From assembly GCA_964558395.1 (NCBI GenBank), contig CAZLDS010000012.1:6736-70735 (forward strand): 64,000 nucleotides of DNA, in the 5' to 3' direction. A program made the translations under genes and the position numbers. This document shows, in pieces, positions 43,323 to 51,367 of this stretch (positions are counted from its first letter, which is position 1; each line of letters starts with the position of its first letter). The notes under the pieces are model-generated. The model saw only the letters and a program-made list of their open reading frames with translations, was not told where the DNA came from and ran no database searches. Source of the DNA: CSP1-5 sp964558395 (lineage in GTDB: Bacteria; Methylomirabilota; Methylomirabilia; Methylomirabilales; CSP1-5).

Positions 43323-43442
43323 TTACGCCATCGCCAAGAGGGAACGCCCTGACCACTCGGCCCGGACGAATTCCCCTGGCGTATTCATATAGAAAAGGCC
43401 GAGCCCGTGGGGATCGGCGGCCTCGACCTCCTCAAAACCCAT
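43323..43442 (-). CDS. Small ORF (39 codons) between rpoZ and mqnX
   Basis: This short frame begins at ATG 43442, five bases after the rpoZ stop, and ends with TAA one base before the mqnX ATG. It fills the gap almost exactly. Its product begins MGFEEVEAADPHGLGLFYMN and ends SGRSLLAMA. The purine-rich end of rpoZ (GAGGAAGAGGGATAAGACGG) can act as ribosome site. Tight spacing on both sides argues for a real coupled small protein; there is no family I recognise. It may instead be a spacer that keeps ribosomes moving to mqnX. Confidence 0.5.
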   Translation of the reverse strand: MGFEEVEAADPHGLGLFYMNTPGEFVRAEWSGRSLLAMA

Positions 43443-43447
43443 CCGTC

Positions 43448-43894
43448 TTATCCCTCTTCCTCTTCCTCGGCTCCCTTCTCCACCTGGTCGAGATCTACCA
43501 ACTCTCCCCCAACAATTTCAGGGACTTCTGCGGTCTCTTCTTCTGTCTCGCTCGGCGCCGCAGCCTCAAGTTCCTGCTCCACTTCCGCTTCCTCTTCCTC
43601 TTCTGTTTCTTCCTCGGTCACGACCCCCTCGGGGGCAATCTCCCTGAACCAGGTCGGTTTGACCGCCTCCGCAAAGATCCCCGTCTTGGTCCCTTCCTCG
43701 AGAGTCTTCATCGTGTACTCGATCTTTCCCGCCGCCATTTCCTCCAAGGCGATATATGTTGGTTTATACCTTTTGGGCTGGACCAGCGGGATGGTCCCCT
43801 GATTGAGTTGCCGGCTTCGCTTGGCGGCAATAATCACGAGCCGATATTTGCTGTCCACTTTGTCGGTCAAATCCTCATAGGGTATATGGGTCAT
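43448..43894 (-). CDS. rpoZ: RNA polymerase omega subunit with acidic tail
   Basis: The N-terminal half is omega, with DLTDKVDSKYRLVIIAAKRS, RQLNQG and YIALEEMAAGKIEY, which fold around the beta-prime C terminus to aid polymerase assembly. The usual bacterial omega is 60-90 residues; this one has 148. The extra 70 or so are very acidic (runs such as EEETEEEEEAEVEQELEAAA and the final EKGAEEEEEG), a low-complexity tail with little structure expected. The context gmk-rpoZ is classical. GGAGG precedes the start. The tail may bind basic proteins or regulate polymerase, but this is a guess. Confidence 0.9.
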   Translation of the reverse strand: MTHIPYEDLTDKVDSKYRLVIIAAKRSRQLNQGTIPLVQPKRYKPTYIALEEMAAGKIEYTMKTLEEGTKTGIFAEAVKPTWFREIAPEGVVTEEETEEEEEAEVEQELEAAAPSETEEETAEVPEIVGGELVDLDQVEKGAEEEEEG

Positions 43895-43912
43895 AGGTCA
43901 CATCCCTCCTTG

Positions 43913-44524
43913 TTAAACGCCCAACTCGTCCCGGATCTGGGAATGCAGGCGGGAGCTCCGGCAACGTTCCGCCGCAATGATGACACACAGATCGCTGACG
44001 GCGCGCTCAAGTACATCGTTGATGATTACATAATCGTACTCGGCGAAATACTTCATCTCTTCGCGGGCCTTTCGTAGACGACGCTCGATCTCCTCGGGGA
44101 CGTCGCTCCGCCGGTTCCGCAGGCGTTGTTCGAGCTGTTCCCAGGACGGCGGAAGGACAAAAACGAATACCCCCTCCGGATAGACCTGGCGCAGTTTCGC
44201 GGCTCCCTGAGTATCCACGTCCAAGATAACATCGTGGCCGGCCGTGAGTTGAGCCTGGAGCAGATCCCGGGAGGTCCCGTAGTGATGGCCGTGGACAATC
44301 GCCCACTCCGCAAAACCATCCGCCTTTACCATCTGCCGAAAGGTCGCCTCGCCCACAAAATGATAGTCTCGGCCACCGACCTCGTGGGATCGCGGGGCCC
44401 GGGTCGTATATGAGACAGAGTGGGCGAGCCCGCGGACCCTCCGAACGGCCTCCTTACACAGACTGGTTTTTCCTGCGCCCGAAGGAGCAGACACCACGAC
44501 GACGAGCCGACGGACATCCCTCAC
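43913..44524 (-). CDS. gmk: Guanylate kinase
   Basis: Gmk phosphorylates GMP to GDP. The 203-residue protein has the P-loop VVVVSAPSGAGKTSL, then SYTTRAPRSHEVGGRDYHFV (GMP-binding Arg and Tyr), FAEWAIVHGHHYGT, VILDVDTQGAAKLRQ and RLRNRRSDVPEEIERRL. The start is GTG 44524, three bases after the remA-like stop. Gene order yicC, remA (DUF370), gmk, rpoZ is conserved in very many bacteria and supports every call in this row. A gap of 18 bases leads into rpoZ. Confidence 0.95.
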   Translation of the reverse strand: MRDVRRLVVVVSAPSGAGKTSLCKEAVRRVRGLAHSVSYTTRAPRSHEVGGRDYHFVGEATFRQMVKADGFAEWAIVHGHHYGTSRDLLQAQLTAGHDVILDVDTQGAAKLRQVYPEGVFVFVLPPSWEQLEQRLRNRRSDVPEEIERRLRKAREEMKYFAEYDYVIINDVLERAVSDLCVIIAAERCRSSRLHSQIRDELGV

Positions 44525-44527
44525 CTG

Positions 44528-44794
44528 CTACTCCCTCTCTCCGTGAGTCCCCACCAGTCGCTGGGCGAGGGTCTCGGTCTGAATAGCCGAGAGGATTACG
44601 TGGTCGCTATCCGTCACGACGATGGAGCGCGTACGCCGCCCGTTCGTGGCATCGACCAGCTTTCGAACCTCTTTCGCCTCATCCTTCAGCCGCTTGCTAG
44701 GAGCAGAACTCGGATTCACAATGGTAACAATCCGACTCGCGACCACCATATTTCCAAAGCCGACGTTCAGGAGTTCGGTCCCCAAGGCCCTCAC
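44528..44794 (-). CDS. remA: RemA-like / DUF370 regulatory protein
   Basis: The 88-residue protein has the DUF370 core NVGFGNMVVASRIVTIVNPS, SAPSKRLKDEAKE and GRRTRSIVVTDSDHVILSAI. In Bacillus RemA is a DNA-binding activator of matrix and osmoprotection genes. In Gram-negatives with the yicC-remA-gmk order its targets are unknown. The start is GTG 44794 behind GGAGGGAGG. The gene lies 36 bases after the yicC stop and three before gmk. Confidence 0.85.
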   Translation of the reverse strand: MRALGTELLNVGFGNMVVASRIVTIVNPSSAPSKRLKDEAKEVRKLVDATNGRRTRSIVVTDSDHVILSAIQTETLAQRLVGTHGERE

Positions 44795-44830
44795 CTCCCT
44801 CCTCCTTCCATGAAAGCACCCCCGAGGACT

Positions 44831-45709
44831 CTATTCAATATTTTGGATCTGTTCCCGCATGCGCTCTAGGTCTGCCTTCATTTCCACCACGACTGGAGAG
44901 ATGATCACATCGGCCCCCTTCGTCCCAATCGTATTCACCTCCCGGTGCATCTCTTGCAAGAGAAACTCCAGTCGCCGACCGTGAGGACCACCGCCCTGGA
45001 GAATCATCCGGAACTGCTGGAGATGGCTCTTGAGCCGTGTGGACTCCTCGCTGATGTCGGACCGGTCCGCGAAGAGAACGACCTCCTGGGCAAGCCGATC
45101 CGAATCGGACAGCGGGGCGCCCAGCAGGGCGCTGACCCGCTCTTGTACTCGGGCGCGATAAGCCTCTACCATGTGAGGCATCCGCGCCTCCACGGTCTGA
45201 TGTCCCGCTTCGATCCGGGTCAAGCAGGCTTGCAGATCCTGGACCAGGTTCTCGCCTTCCTTTCTCCGCATGGACTCGACCTGATCGAGGGCCTGGTGCA
45301 GTAGTGATCTGAGGACCGCGTCCGCCTCCGCCAGATCGACCTCCGCGGCTTCCAGGCTGACGAGATCCCGCAGGCCCATGACCGCCTCGATGGTCACGTT
45401 TCCCCCGAGGTCCAACTCTCGCTGTAGATCTCTGAGCGCCCCAACATACTGTGCGACGGCGCCCCGATCGATGCGCAGCGCCCGAGGAATCTCTCCATGG
45501 AGCCGTTCTGTGACGTGGACGTCGAAGCGGCCCCGGTGGACCCGTCCCCGGAGCTCCCGATGCAACTCATGCTCCAGGGGGGCCAATGCCCTGGGAAGCC
45601 TGATTCGGATGTCGGTAAACCGGTGGTTAAAGGCCTGGATTTCAAGGGTGTACAGGTGCGTCGCCGTGGCACCCTCCGCCCTGCCATACCCGGTCATGCT
45701 TTTGAGCAT
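44831..45709 (-). CDS. yicC: YicC-family endoribonuclease
   Basis: The 292-residue protein starts with LKSMTGYGRAEG, the hallmark of YicC. It continues with IQAFNHRFTDIRIRLPR, LEHELHRELRGRVHRGRFDV, the central helices and the closing DISEESTRLKSHLQQF, GRRLEFLLQEMHREVNTIG and KADLERMREQIQNIE. YicC proteins are reported to cleave RNA and to take part in small-RNA decay and stationary-phase fitness. ATG 45709 matches the family start; an upstream in-frame ATG (45745) adds 12 residues without homology. It is the first gene of the operon, behind a strong promoter. Confidence 0.92.
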   Translation of the reverse strand: MLKSMTGYGRAEGATATHLYTLEIQAFNHRFTDIRIRLPRALAPLEHELHRELRGRVHRGRFDVHVTERLHGEIPRALRIDRGAVAQYVGALRDLQRELDLGGNVTIEAVMGLRDLVSLEAAEVDLAEADAVLRSLLHQALDQVESMRRKEGENLVQDLQACLTRIEAGHQTVEARMPHMVEAYRARVQERVSALLGAPLSDSDRLAQEVVLFADRSDISEESTRLKSHLQQFRMILQGGGPHGRRLEFLLQEMHREVNTIGTKGADVIISPVVVEMKADLERMREQIQNIE

Positions 45710-45823
45710 TGGGACCGAACCACACTTACGCAAAGGGAAGGTCATCGACGCCGCATCGCGGAGAACTACAGCGACTCTGGCCGTCAGAGAGGAAAGAACG
45801 CGCGACTTCCTCTTGATTTCATC

Positions 45824-45852
45824 ATCCTACTGCAGTTTCCGAGGACTGTCAA
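45824..45852 (-). promoter_or_regulatory. Sigma-70 promoter for the yicC-remA-gmk-rpoZ-mqn operon
   Basis: On the minus strand a perfect TTGACA (45852-45847) and TAGGAT (45829-45824) are exactly 17 bases apart. The leader to the yicC ATG would be about 110 bases. Confidence 0.65.
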
Positions 45853-45920
45853 ATTCAAACAAACCCCACATCATCAATGACTGCCTTTACTTAGACCGCC
45901 CTGACAGCTAAGATAACGGA

Positions 45921-46823
45921 ATGATTTCACAGTTGAAAGCGGCACAGCGGCGCTACGCCCGCCTCGTCCAGCGACGGATCAGCCGGCTCAAGCGGCGGCG
46001 GGAGAAGATTGTGGCAGACTTGGCAAAGGGTCGGGGCTGGGAAGATCTTCGCCGTAAGGGGGAACTGCTCCGCGTCCACCGAGATGCCATTTCCCGCGGC
46101 CTTCCTCAGGTGAGCCTCCCCGACTACTACGCGGGGCCGGACGAGAGTCTCACCATTCCCCTCGACCCGGCCCTTTCCCCCGAGGCTAATGCCGAGCAAT
46201 ATTTCAAGCAGGCTCGAAAGATAAAGCGAGGCCTCCCGGTCATCGAGCGCCGGCTGGCCGAGACCGAGGCGGAACTCAAGGGATGGACTTCTGCCTTGGA
46301 GAAGATTATCCAAGTCGAGACGTCCGAAGCCCTTGAGGGAGTGATCGCGACCCACGATCTCGCACAACTGGATTCGCAGCGGCCGCGACCCCGGCCACAT
46401 CGAGACGCTGCGACACCTCCCGAACCCCGGCGTTTTGTTTCTACCGATGGGCGGGAAATTCTGGTGGGGCGCAGTGCCGCGGGCAATGTGTACCTCACAT
46501 TCCGCTTAGCGCGTCCCCATGACTTGTGGCTGCACGTGGAAGGATATGGCGGCTCCCACGTGGTCGCCCGGAACCCAAAGGGACAGACGGTCCCCCCTCG
46601 AACCTTGCGCGAGGCGGCGCAGCTTGCCGCCTTCTTCAGTAAGGCCCGAAACGCCGGGAAGGTGCCGGTCCACTACACCGCCGTCCGGTTCGTCCGACGA
46701 GTAAAAGGCGCCAAACCCGGCACGGTTCTCCTCACCCAGGAGAAGACCGTTGTGGTCACCGCCGATCGAGCCGTGGTGACGCAACTCGGTAAAAAGGGGG
46801 CTTCGGGTCCACCATCCCGCTGA
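45921..46823 (+). CDS. NFACT-R domain protein lacking the N-terminal NFACT domain
   Basis: The 300-residue protein starts with a long basic coiled coil (AAQRRYARLVQRRISRLKRR and onward through residue 140). It ends with the NFACT-R (DUF814) domain: RRFVSTDGREILVGRSAAGN, PHDLWLHVEGYGGSHVVARN, EAAQLAAFFSKARNAGKVPV and GAKPGTVLLTQEKTVVV. The catalytic-like N-terminal half of RqcH/FbpA is absent, although the coiled coil that normally follows it is kept. RqcH binds stalled 50S subunits and adds Ala tails; a coiled coil plus NFACT-R alone could bind the ribosome or tRNA without that activity. The ATG has no obvious upstream extension. The Ppx/GppA gene follows in 21 bases. Confidence 0.82.
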   Translation: MISQLKAAQRRYARLVQRRISRLKRRREKIVADLAKGRGWEDLRRKGELLRVHRDAISRGLPQVSLPDYYAGPDESLTIPLDPALSPEANAEQYFKQARKIKRGLPVIERRLAETEAELKGWTSALEKIIQVETSEALEGVIATHDLAQLDSQRPRPRPHRDAATPPEPRRFVSTDGREILVGRSAAGNVYLTFRLARPHDLWLHVEGYGGSHVVARNPKGQTVPPRTLREAAQLAAFFSKARNAGKVPVHYTAVRFVRRVKGAKPGTVLLTQEKTVVVTADRAVVTQLGKKGASGPPSR

Positions 46824-46844
46824 AGCGGGCAGCGAGGCTTACAG

Positions 46845-47783
46845 ATGTCCAGGTATGCCGCGATCGACGTAGGGACGAATACTATCCGCGTTCTTGTCGC
46901 TGAATCAGAAGATCCCACAACGTATCACCCCATTTACGAGGCGCAGGTCATTACCCGCCTCGGCGAGCGACTGGAAGAGACCGGTCTGCTGAGCCCCGTG
47001 GCGGTCGAGCGGACGTTGGAAGTACTTGAGCGCTACGTTCAGACGGCCAAGGACCTCGGGGCACACGAGATCGTCGCGGTCGCCACGAGCGCCGCGCGGG
47101 AGGCCAAGAACCGCGCGGAGCTCCTCGACGGGGCACTCAGGAAGGCCGGGCTCGATCTCCGGGTTATCTCAGGAGAAGAAGAGGCAAAGCTCACCACCGT
47201 CGGCGTGTCGCATGCACTGGGGTCAGATCACCCCAACATGCTCATCGTTGACATCGGGGGTGGGAGCACCGAGTTTACGGCGTGTGAACAGGGAAAAATC
47301 ACCAGTTATGCGAGCCTTCCCATGGGAGTCGTGAGGCTGACCGAGACACACTTCAAAAGCGATCCACCGTCCGTTGACGAACGAGAAGCCGCCGCCGCCT
47401 CAATTCGTGCAAGACTCCTTCAGCTTCCCCCATCGCTACACCATCCTCCGGGGGCGACCCTGGTAGGGACTGCCGGCACCCCTACCACGCTTGCTTCAAT
47501 CGACCTCGGCTTGGAGAAGTACGATGGCGCGCGAGTAACCGGCCATCGTTTGTCTCGCGACCGGCTCCACGAGCTGCTTAACTACCTCTGCTCGCTTCCT
47601 TTGGCCGAGCGGCGCCAGCTCGTCGGGTTGGAGCCAGCCCGCGCGGACGTTATCATCTCGGGTACGGTGCTCATGCAGGAGATCACGACACTCTTCGACT
47701 TTGACCACCTGACGGTCAGCGACGGAGGCCTGCGCGAAGGTCTCCTCCTCCACCACCTCGCCCACCGGAGCGGAAGCCCGTAG
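46845..47783 (+). CDS. Ppx/GppA-family phosphatase (exopolyphosphatase / pppGpp phosphohydrolase)
   Basis: The 312-residue protein has the actin-like ATPase fold. The phosphate-1 motif is YAAIDVGTNTIRVLVAE, the connect motif VAVATSAAREAKNR, VISGEEEAKL, the phosphate-2 motif LIVDIGGGSTEFTA and the adenosine-type GTAGTPTTLASIDL, then SDGGLREGLLLHHL. Family members degrade polyphosphate or convert pppGpp to ppGpp. It is the short single-domain form without the C-terminal HD domain, as found in many Gram-positives and deep lineages. GAGG precedes the start, 21 bases after the NFACT-R stop. Confidence 0.9.
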   Translation: MSRYAAIDVGTNTIRVLVAESEDPTTYHPIYEAQVITRLGERLEETGLLSPVAVERTLEVLERYVQTAKDLGAHEIVAVATSAAREAKNRAELLDGALRKAGLDLRVISGEEEAKLTTVGVSHALGSDHPNMLIVDIGGGSTEFTACEQGKITSYASLPMGVVRLTETHFKSDPPSVDEREAAAASIRARLLQLPPSLHHPPGATLVGTAGTPTTLASIDLGLEKYDGARVTGHRLSRDRLHELLNYLCSLPLAERRQLVGLEPARADVIISGTVLMQEITTLFDFDHLTVSDGGLREGLLLHHLAHRSGSP

Positions 47784-48108
47784 GTTCCTCCGCTCAGACT
47801 CACCCAGAGATCGAAGCGTGACACGCTGCTTTGCGATCTGAGTATAGTGGTCCCCTCGAGGGGCAGCTCCTCACCGAAAATCATCCACCAGAAAAGAACC
47901 AACCGGTCTTTCTCGACAGCAGAGGGTAAGACCTTCTCCTCTGTGTAGCCCCCACTCGAGGCCTCGTGGCAGAATGCCCGAGGTCTCATCTCTCCTCGCC
48001 TGTTTCCCTCGTCCTTACGGCCAAATGGAGACCGGAAAATCGGAGAGTTGCGTCCTATGGCGCTTGGCACGACCCATGCTTGTTCCTCTAGACCTCGGGG
48101 AGGAGCCA
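47784..48108. other. Intergenic region before the PilZ gene
   Basis: About 325 bases hold no credible gene. A hairpin-forming stretch lies around 47813-47842 (GATCGAAGC facing GCTTTGCGATC), placed as a possible end of the upstream transcript but without a following T run. I checked for a cyclic-di-GMP riboswitch because the next gene binds that molecule and did not see the conserved core. Confidence 0.5.
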
Positions 48109-48504
48109 ATGGCGGATATGTCTGGGAAAAAGACGATTGAGGAAACGGCACCGACGACAGAGAGGAAACATCCTCGTTACCCGTATGCGGCACCGATAAC
48201 CTACCGCGAACTTGGACCGGCGAAAAGCGGCCAGCTCCGCAACGTGAGCCAAGGGGGACTCATGGTAGAGCTCCCGGAGTGCTACGCACCCGGGACCGCC
48301 TTTGATCTGCTGATCCCTCTCGACCAAAGATCGATTCACCCTCAGGCCGAAGTTGTCTGGTCGCACCGCTCTGAGCATGAGACGACCCATACATACCTGC
48401 ATGGACTGAGGTTTACGAAGGTCGAGATCCAAGATCGGTTAACCTTAGAGCTCTTTATGGCCATGGCCTTCGACACACAGGATGGAACGGGCGACGGCCG
48501 GTAA
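48109..48504 (+). CDS. PilZ-domain protein (cyclic-di-GMP receptor type)
   Basis: The 131-residue protein consists of a short disordered N-terminal tail and one PilZ barrel. The ligand motif RxxxR is seen in ERKHPRYPYAAPI, and the DxSxxG-type motif appears as LRNVSQGGLMVEL, with Asp replaced by Asn. Later strands are AEVVWSHRSE and YLHGLRFTKVE. It may bind cyclic-di-GMP, but the Asp-to-Asn change lowers certainty. ATG 48109 has GGGGAGGAG immediately before it. Single gene. Confidence 0.8.
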   Translation: MADMSGKKTIEETAPTTERKHPRYPYAAPITYRELGPAKSGQLRNVSQGGLMVELPECYAPGTAFDLLIPLDQRSIHPQAEVVWSHRSEHETTHTYLHGLRFTKVEIQDRLTLELFMAMAFDTQDGTGDGR

Positions 48505-48805
48505 CTATTACCCGCCCCACCATGTAAACCTTACACATTTGCCGGCACGGAAACCGCCTTCGACCTCTCACGCTCGTATTGAGGCTTCCCCCAAGAAACC
48601 TCGGAGATCAGAGCGATCCTCTCCCCCATACCTCAGCCCTTCTCTCCCCATGGCATGGACGTTGCCCTTTCTAGAGTTTTGCGGGAGGCACCTGTCTTCC
48701 GAGGACCTCTCCAGGGAAAGGGGGTGACGGCCGGGAGGACCTGTAGTGAACCCGAAGAGCGCAAGAGCGAAACGCGAACCATTATCCGAGGAGGGAAATA
48801 ACAAG
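48505..48805. other. Intergenic region with no recognised gene
   Basis: About 300 bases separate the PilZ gene from the small exported protein. The sequence is pyrimidine-rich at 48560-48660, with no clear promoter, RNA or repeat. GGAGGG at 48790-48795 is the ribosome site of the next gene. Confidence 0.5.
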
Positions 48806-49075
48806 ATGAAAAAGTTTATACTGCCGATCATTGCAGCGATGATCATGGGGCTCATGGCAGCCCCGGTCGCGTGGGCTGGAATGGGCAAAGCCGCTGAGCT
48901 CACCAAACAGTGCCAGGCCGCCCTGAAGGACAGTCCCAACACAGAGGGTGCAAAGCTGTGTCAAGAGGGACTCGACCTCCACAAGCAGGGTAAAGAAGAA
49001 GAGGCCGTTGCCAAGATGCAGCAAGGGCTGGCCCAGCTTCAGCCGGCGAGTTCCCCGAAGGGGAAACCGTATTAA
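48806..49075 (+). CDS. Small exported helical protein
   Basis: The 89-residue product starts with a signal peptide (MKKFILPIIAAMIMGLMAAP, cleavage probably after VAWA). The mature part of about 65 residues is helical, with two cysteines (KQCQAAL and KLCQEGL) and a TPR-like pair of helices rich in Lys, Glu and Gln. The ending is ASSPKGKPY. The two cysteines could form a disulfide in the periplasm. The gene is followed within 20 bases by a strong terminator, so it is monocistronic. I do not recognise a family with a known function. Confidence 0.7.
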   Translation: MKKFILPIIAAMIMGLMAAPVAWAGMGKAAELTKQCQAALKDSPNTEGAKLCQEGLDLHKQGKEEEAVAKMQQGLAQLQPASSPKGKPY

Positions 49076-49092
49076 ACGGTGCGGTCAGCAGG

Positions 49093-49118
49093 GGGGAGGG
49101 CTTTCGCCCTCCCCTTTT
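49093..49118 (+). terminator. Rho-independent terminator
   Basis: A nine-pair perfect stem GGGGAGGGC / GCCCTCCCC with a TTTC loop is followed by TTTT, 18 bases after the stop of the small exported protein gene. Confidence 0.85.
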
Positions 49119-49175
49119 CGATTCGACACTGGGTCGGAACGGAAAAGTGCCGCACGGCAAATCAAGGAGTAAAAT

Positions 49176-49709
49176 ATGGGAAAATGGTGTATGACGCTGA
49201 TGGTTTCTCTGATTCTGGTGGGCTTGCCGCAAATCGTCCTCACACAAGACAAGCCCGACCAACCCGAGAAACCCGCTGTAATAGAACAAAAGGTGGCCGA
49301 ACCTGAAGTCGTCCGGGATGCCGTTGCGGCCGGGATCAGCGACCGGGAACCGATCGACGAGGGTACCGTGTTTTCCCCTGCTCTTGACCGGATCTATTAC
49401 TTTACCGAGATCCAGTCGCAGAGCCCCAGCACGGAGATCACCCACGTCTGGTACTATGGTGATCGCGAGGTGGCACGGGTCACCCTGCCCGTTGATGGGC
49501 CACGATGGCGGACCTGGAGCAGCAAGCAGATTTTGCCCGAGTGGACCGGGCAGTGGATGGTCGAGGCGGTTACATCGGACGGAAGCGTTGTCGCGTCTCA
49601 GACTTTCTCCGTCGAGGCCGGTTCAGCCACCACGGCCGGTTCCGTCATCGCGCCTGAGCCTGGTCCGGCCCGGGAACCCGAGCCAGCCAGCACCCCGGAA
49701 AAGAACTAA
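49176..49709 (+). CDS. Exported DUF2914-domain protein
   Basis: The 177-residue protein has a signal peptide (MGKWCMTLMVSLILVGLPQI). A DUF2914 beta-sandwich follows, with FSPALDRIYYFTEIQ, HVWYYGDREVARVTLPVDGP, RWRTWSSKQILPEWTGQW and VEAVTSDGSVVASQTFSV. The C-terminal 30 residues are a Pro/Glu/Ala linker (PEPGPAREPEPASTPEKN) with no membrane anchor. DUF2914 has no defined reaction and is often found in envelope or transport proteins. AAGGAG precedes the start. It is convergent with the protease gene. Confidence 0.82.
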   Translation: MGKWCMTLMVSLILVGLPQIVLTQDKPDQPEKPAVIEQKVAEPEVVRDAVAAGISDREPIDEGTVFSPALDRIYYFTEIQSQSPSTEITHVWYYGDREVARVTLPVDGPRWRTWSSKQILPEWTGQWMVEAVTSDGSVVASQTFSVEAGSATTAGSVIAPEPGPAREPEPASTPEKN

Positions 49710-49778
49710 AGACCTGGCCCGCTCGCCACGGAGAAGAAGGTCCCGCCGGGTAACATGAGTTGAACGGCAGGCCGAAGG

Positions 49779-51254
49779 CTATTGTTGTTCGGATTGGGCC
49801 TTACTAAGGATGGGTCCGTGTGCGGACAGGATCGGATTTTCTACCCAGCCTCCCGCACTGGCGCTTAACTCGAAGCTTCTCAGCTCACTCACCATCAAAT
49901 CAAATGAGGTGTACGTGACCTGAGGACCGGTATCCACACTGAATAAGTCCTGATAAATCACCGTTGTTTGCGTTCCGTCTGTGATACCCCGGGCTATCGT
50001 GACAAAATCATCTAGGTTGCGAATCCGCTTTCCGTTCAGCTCCCTGATAATCACCCGTCTCGCCGCAGGATCCTTCCCATCGTAGACGCCTAAGGACGAA
50101 AAGGAACTCCCAATCTGTACACTGTTCATGAACACGCCGTCGCCATCGTAATTAAACCGTCTCCTGAAGTCCGCCCCAATATCTTGAAAGGTCCCCCCAC
50201 CAAACATGACGAATTTCTTGGTCTTTTGCCGCTCCAGTTCGAGGACCGGCAGGTCCACAATCACTGCCTCCGTTCGTCTCAATACCGTCAACTGGACCGC
50301 CTGATTGACGTTTTGATCAACGAGCTTGTCGAAAAGGTACAAGTTGTCGCCTATCAGCTGCTTTCCGACTGACCAGATAATGTCACCAGGCTTGAGCACC
50401 TTTTCGGCCGGCAACGTAGGAATGATTCGTTGAACCTGGACGACCTTCGTAGAGCGAGGAAAATGCCGCTTATATTGATTGCGGTAATGCTCAGTAATGC
50501 CGACGTGCTTTACGGCATCGGCGAGGGTCACGTAACCGAGCTGGACTCCAATATGTCCCCGCCGGGGTAAGTCGCCATTCCTGATCGCGTTCAGGGAATC
50601 CCTGACGTATTCAATGGGCAGCTCGAAACTCGAGGTCTCTGTCCCGGCAAAATGGATACCAACCACCTCTTCATTTTCACCAAAAACAGGGGATCCGCTC
50701 GAGCCTCCCGTTCTATCAAAACTCGTATGAATCGTGGCTGAGTGTCGGCCACCCTTATCGACTTTGGAATTGACGACCATGCCTATTTTGACGGAATATT
50801 CCTCACGTTCATTATTTCCGATCAGCACAACGCTTTGTTGCGGCCTCAAATCGAATGAAGAACCCAAGGCGGCCTCTTGCAGTTTAAACGTGACTGATGA
50901 CACATCGAACTGGATGAAGGCAAAATCATGGTAATAGTCGTAGTAGAGGAGTTTGCCGTCGGTCGAACTCCCGTCCAGGAACGTAATCCGTATGTGAGCG
51001 GGACTCGTCGAAGTGATGTGCCGGTTGGTAACAATGATTCCACGTCGCGCATCGACAATAAAACCCGTGCCGTGGCGCGTGCCGGGTTGATCTAATCCGA
51101 GGTTGACTTGCGCGGTGACTTCGAGGTTGACGACCGTGGGTTTCAGCCGTTGAATCGTGTCGGCCCACTGGTTGGCAGACGGAACTCGAGTGTGAGCACA
51201 GACCAAGACCAGTGTCCAAAGCACAATCTGTATTCGCCGATTCCTTATGAACAT
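49779..51254 (-). CDS. Exported trypsin-like serine protease with PDZ region
   Basis: The 491-residue protein has a signal segment (QIVLWTLVLVCAHT). A chymotrypsin-fold protease domain then has its triad in IIVTNRHITS (His about 79), YYHDFAFIQF (Asp about 110) and RTGGSSGSPVFGENEEVVG (Ser about 186). The serine loop reads GSSGSP where DegP/HtrA has GNSGGP, so oxyanion-hole geometry may differ. A PDZ-like section lies around residues 235-350 (HIGVQLGYV, KPGDIIWSVGKQLI), with a second one possible at 370-470 (RRVIIRELNGKRIRNLDDFV). Base composition is visibly lower in GC than the neighbours, hinting at transfer. Envelope protein quality control is the likely role. Confidence 0.82.
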   Translation of the reverse strand: MFIRNRRIQIVLWTLVLVCAHTRVPSANQWADTIQRLKPTVVNLEVTAQVNLGLDQPGTRHGTGFIVDARRGIIVTNRHITSTSPAHIRITFLDGSSTDGKLLYYDYYHDFAFIQFDVSSVTFKLQEAALGSSFDLRPQQSVVLIGNNEREEYSVKIGMVVNSKVDKGGRHSATIHTSFDRTGGSSGSPVFGENEEVVGIHFAGTETSSFELPIEYVRDSLNAIRNGDLPRRGHIGVQLGYVTLADAVKHVGITEHYRNQYKRHFPRSTKVVQVQRIIPTLPAEKVLKPGDIIWSVGKQLIGDNLYLFDKLVDQNVNQAVQLTVLRRTEAVIVDLPVLELERQKTKKFVMFGGGTFQDIGADFRRRFNYDGDGVFMNSVQIGSSFSSLGVYDGKDPAARRVIIRELNGKRIRNLDDFVTIARGITDGTQTTVIYQDLFSVDTGPQVTYTSFDLMVSELRSFELSASAGGWVENPILSAHGPILSKAQSEQQ

Positions 51255-51367
51255 CCACCGACTCCGACCGAAACTTCGGCTGAGCTACCGTCAGACGCCA
51301 GAGGTTCTGCAAGCTATATGCCAACGTAAAAGAGCGTGAAATAATAAAAGGCAGGGGCTGGCTTTTG

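Noticed and set aside
47784..48108. Possible cyclic-di-GMP riboswitch before the PilZ gene
   Set aside because: A hairpin is present, but the conserved riboswitch core was not found on the coding strand.
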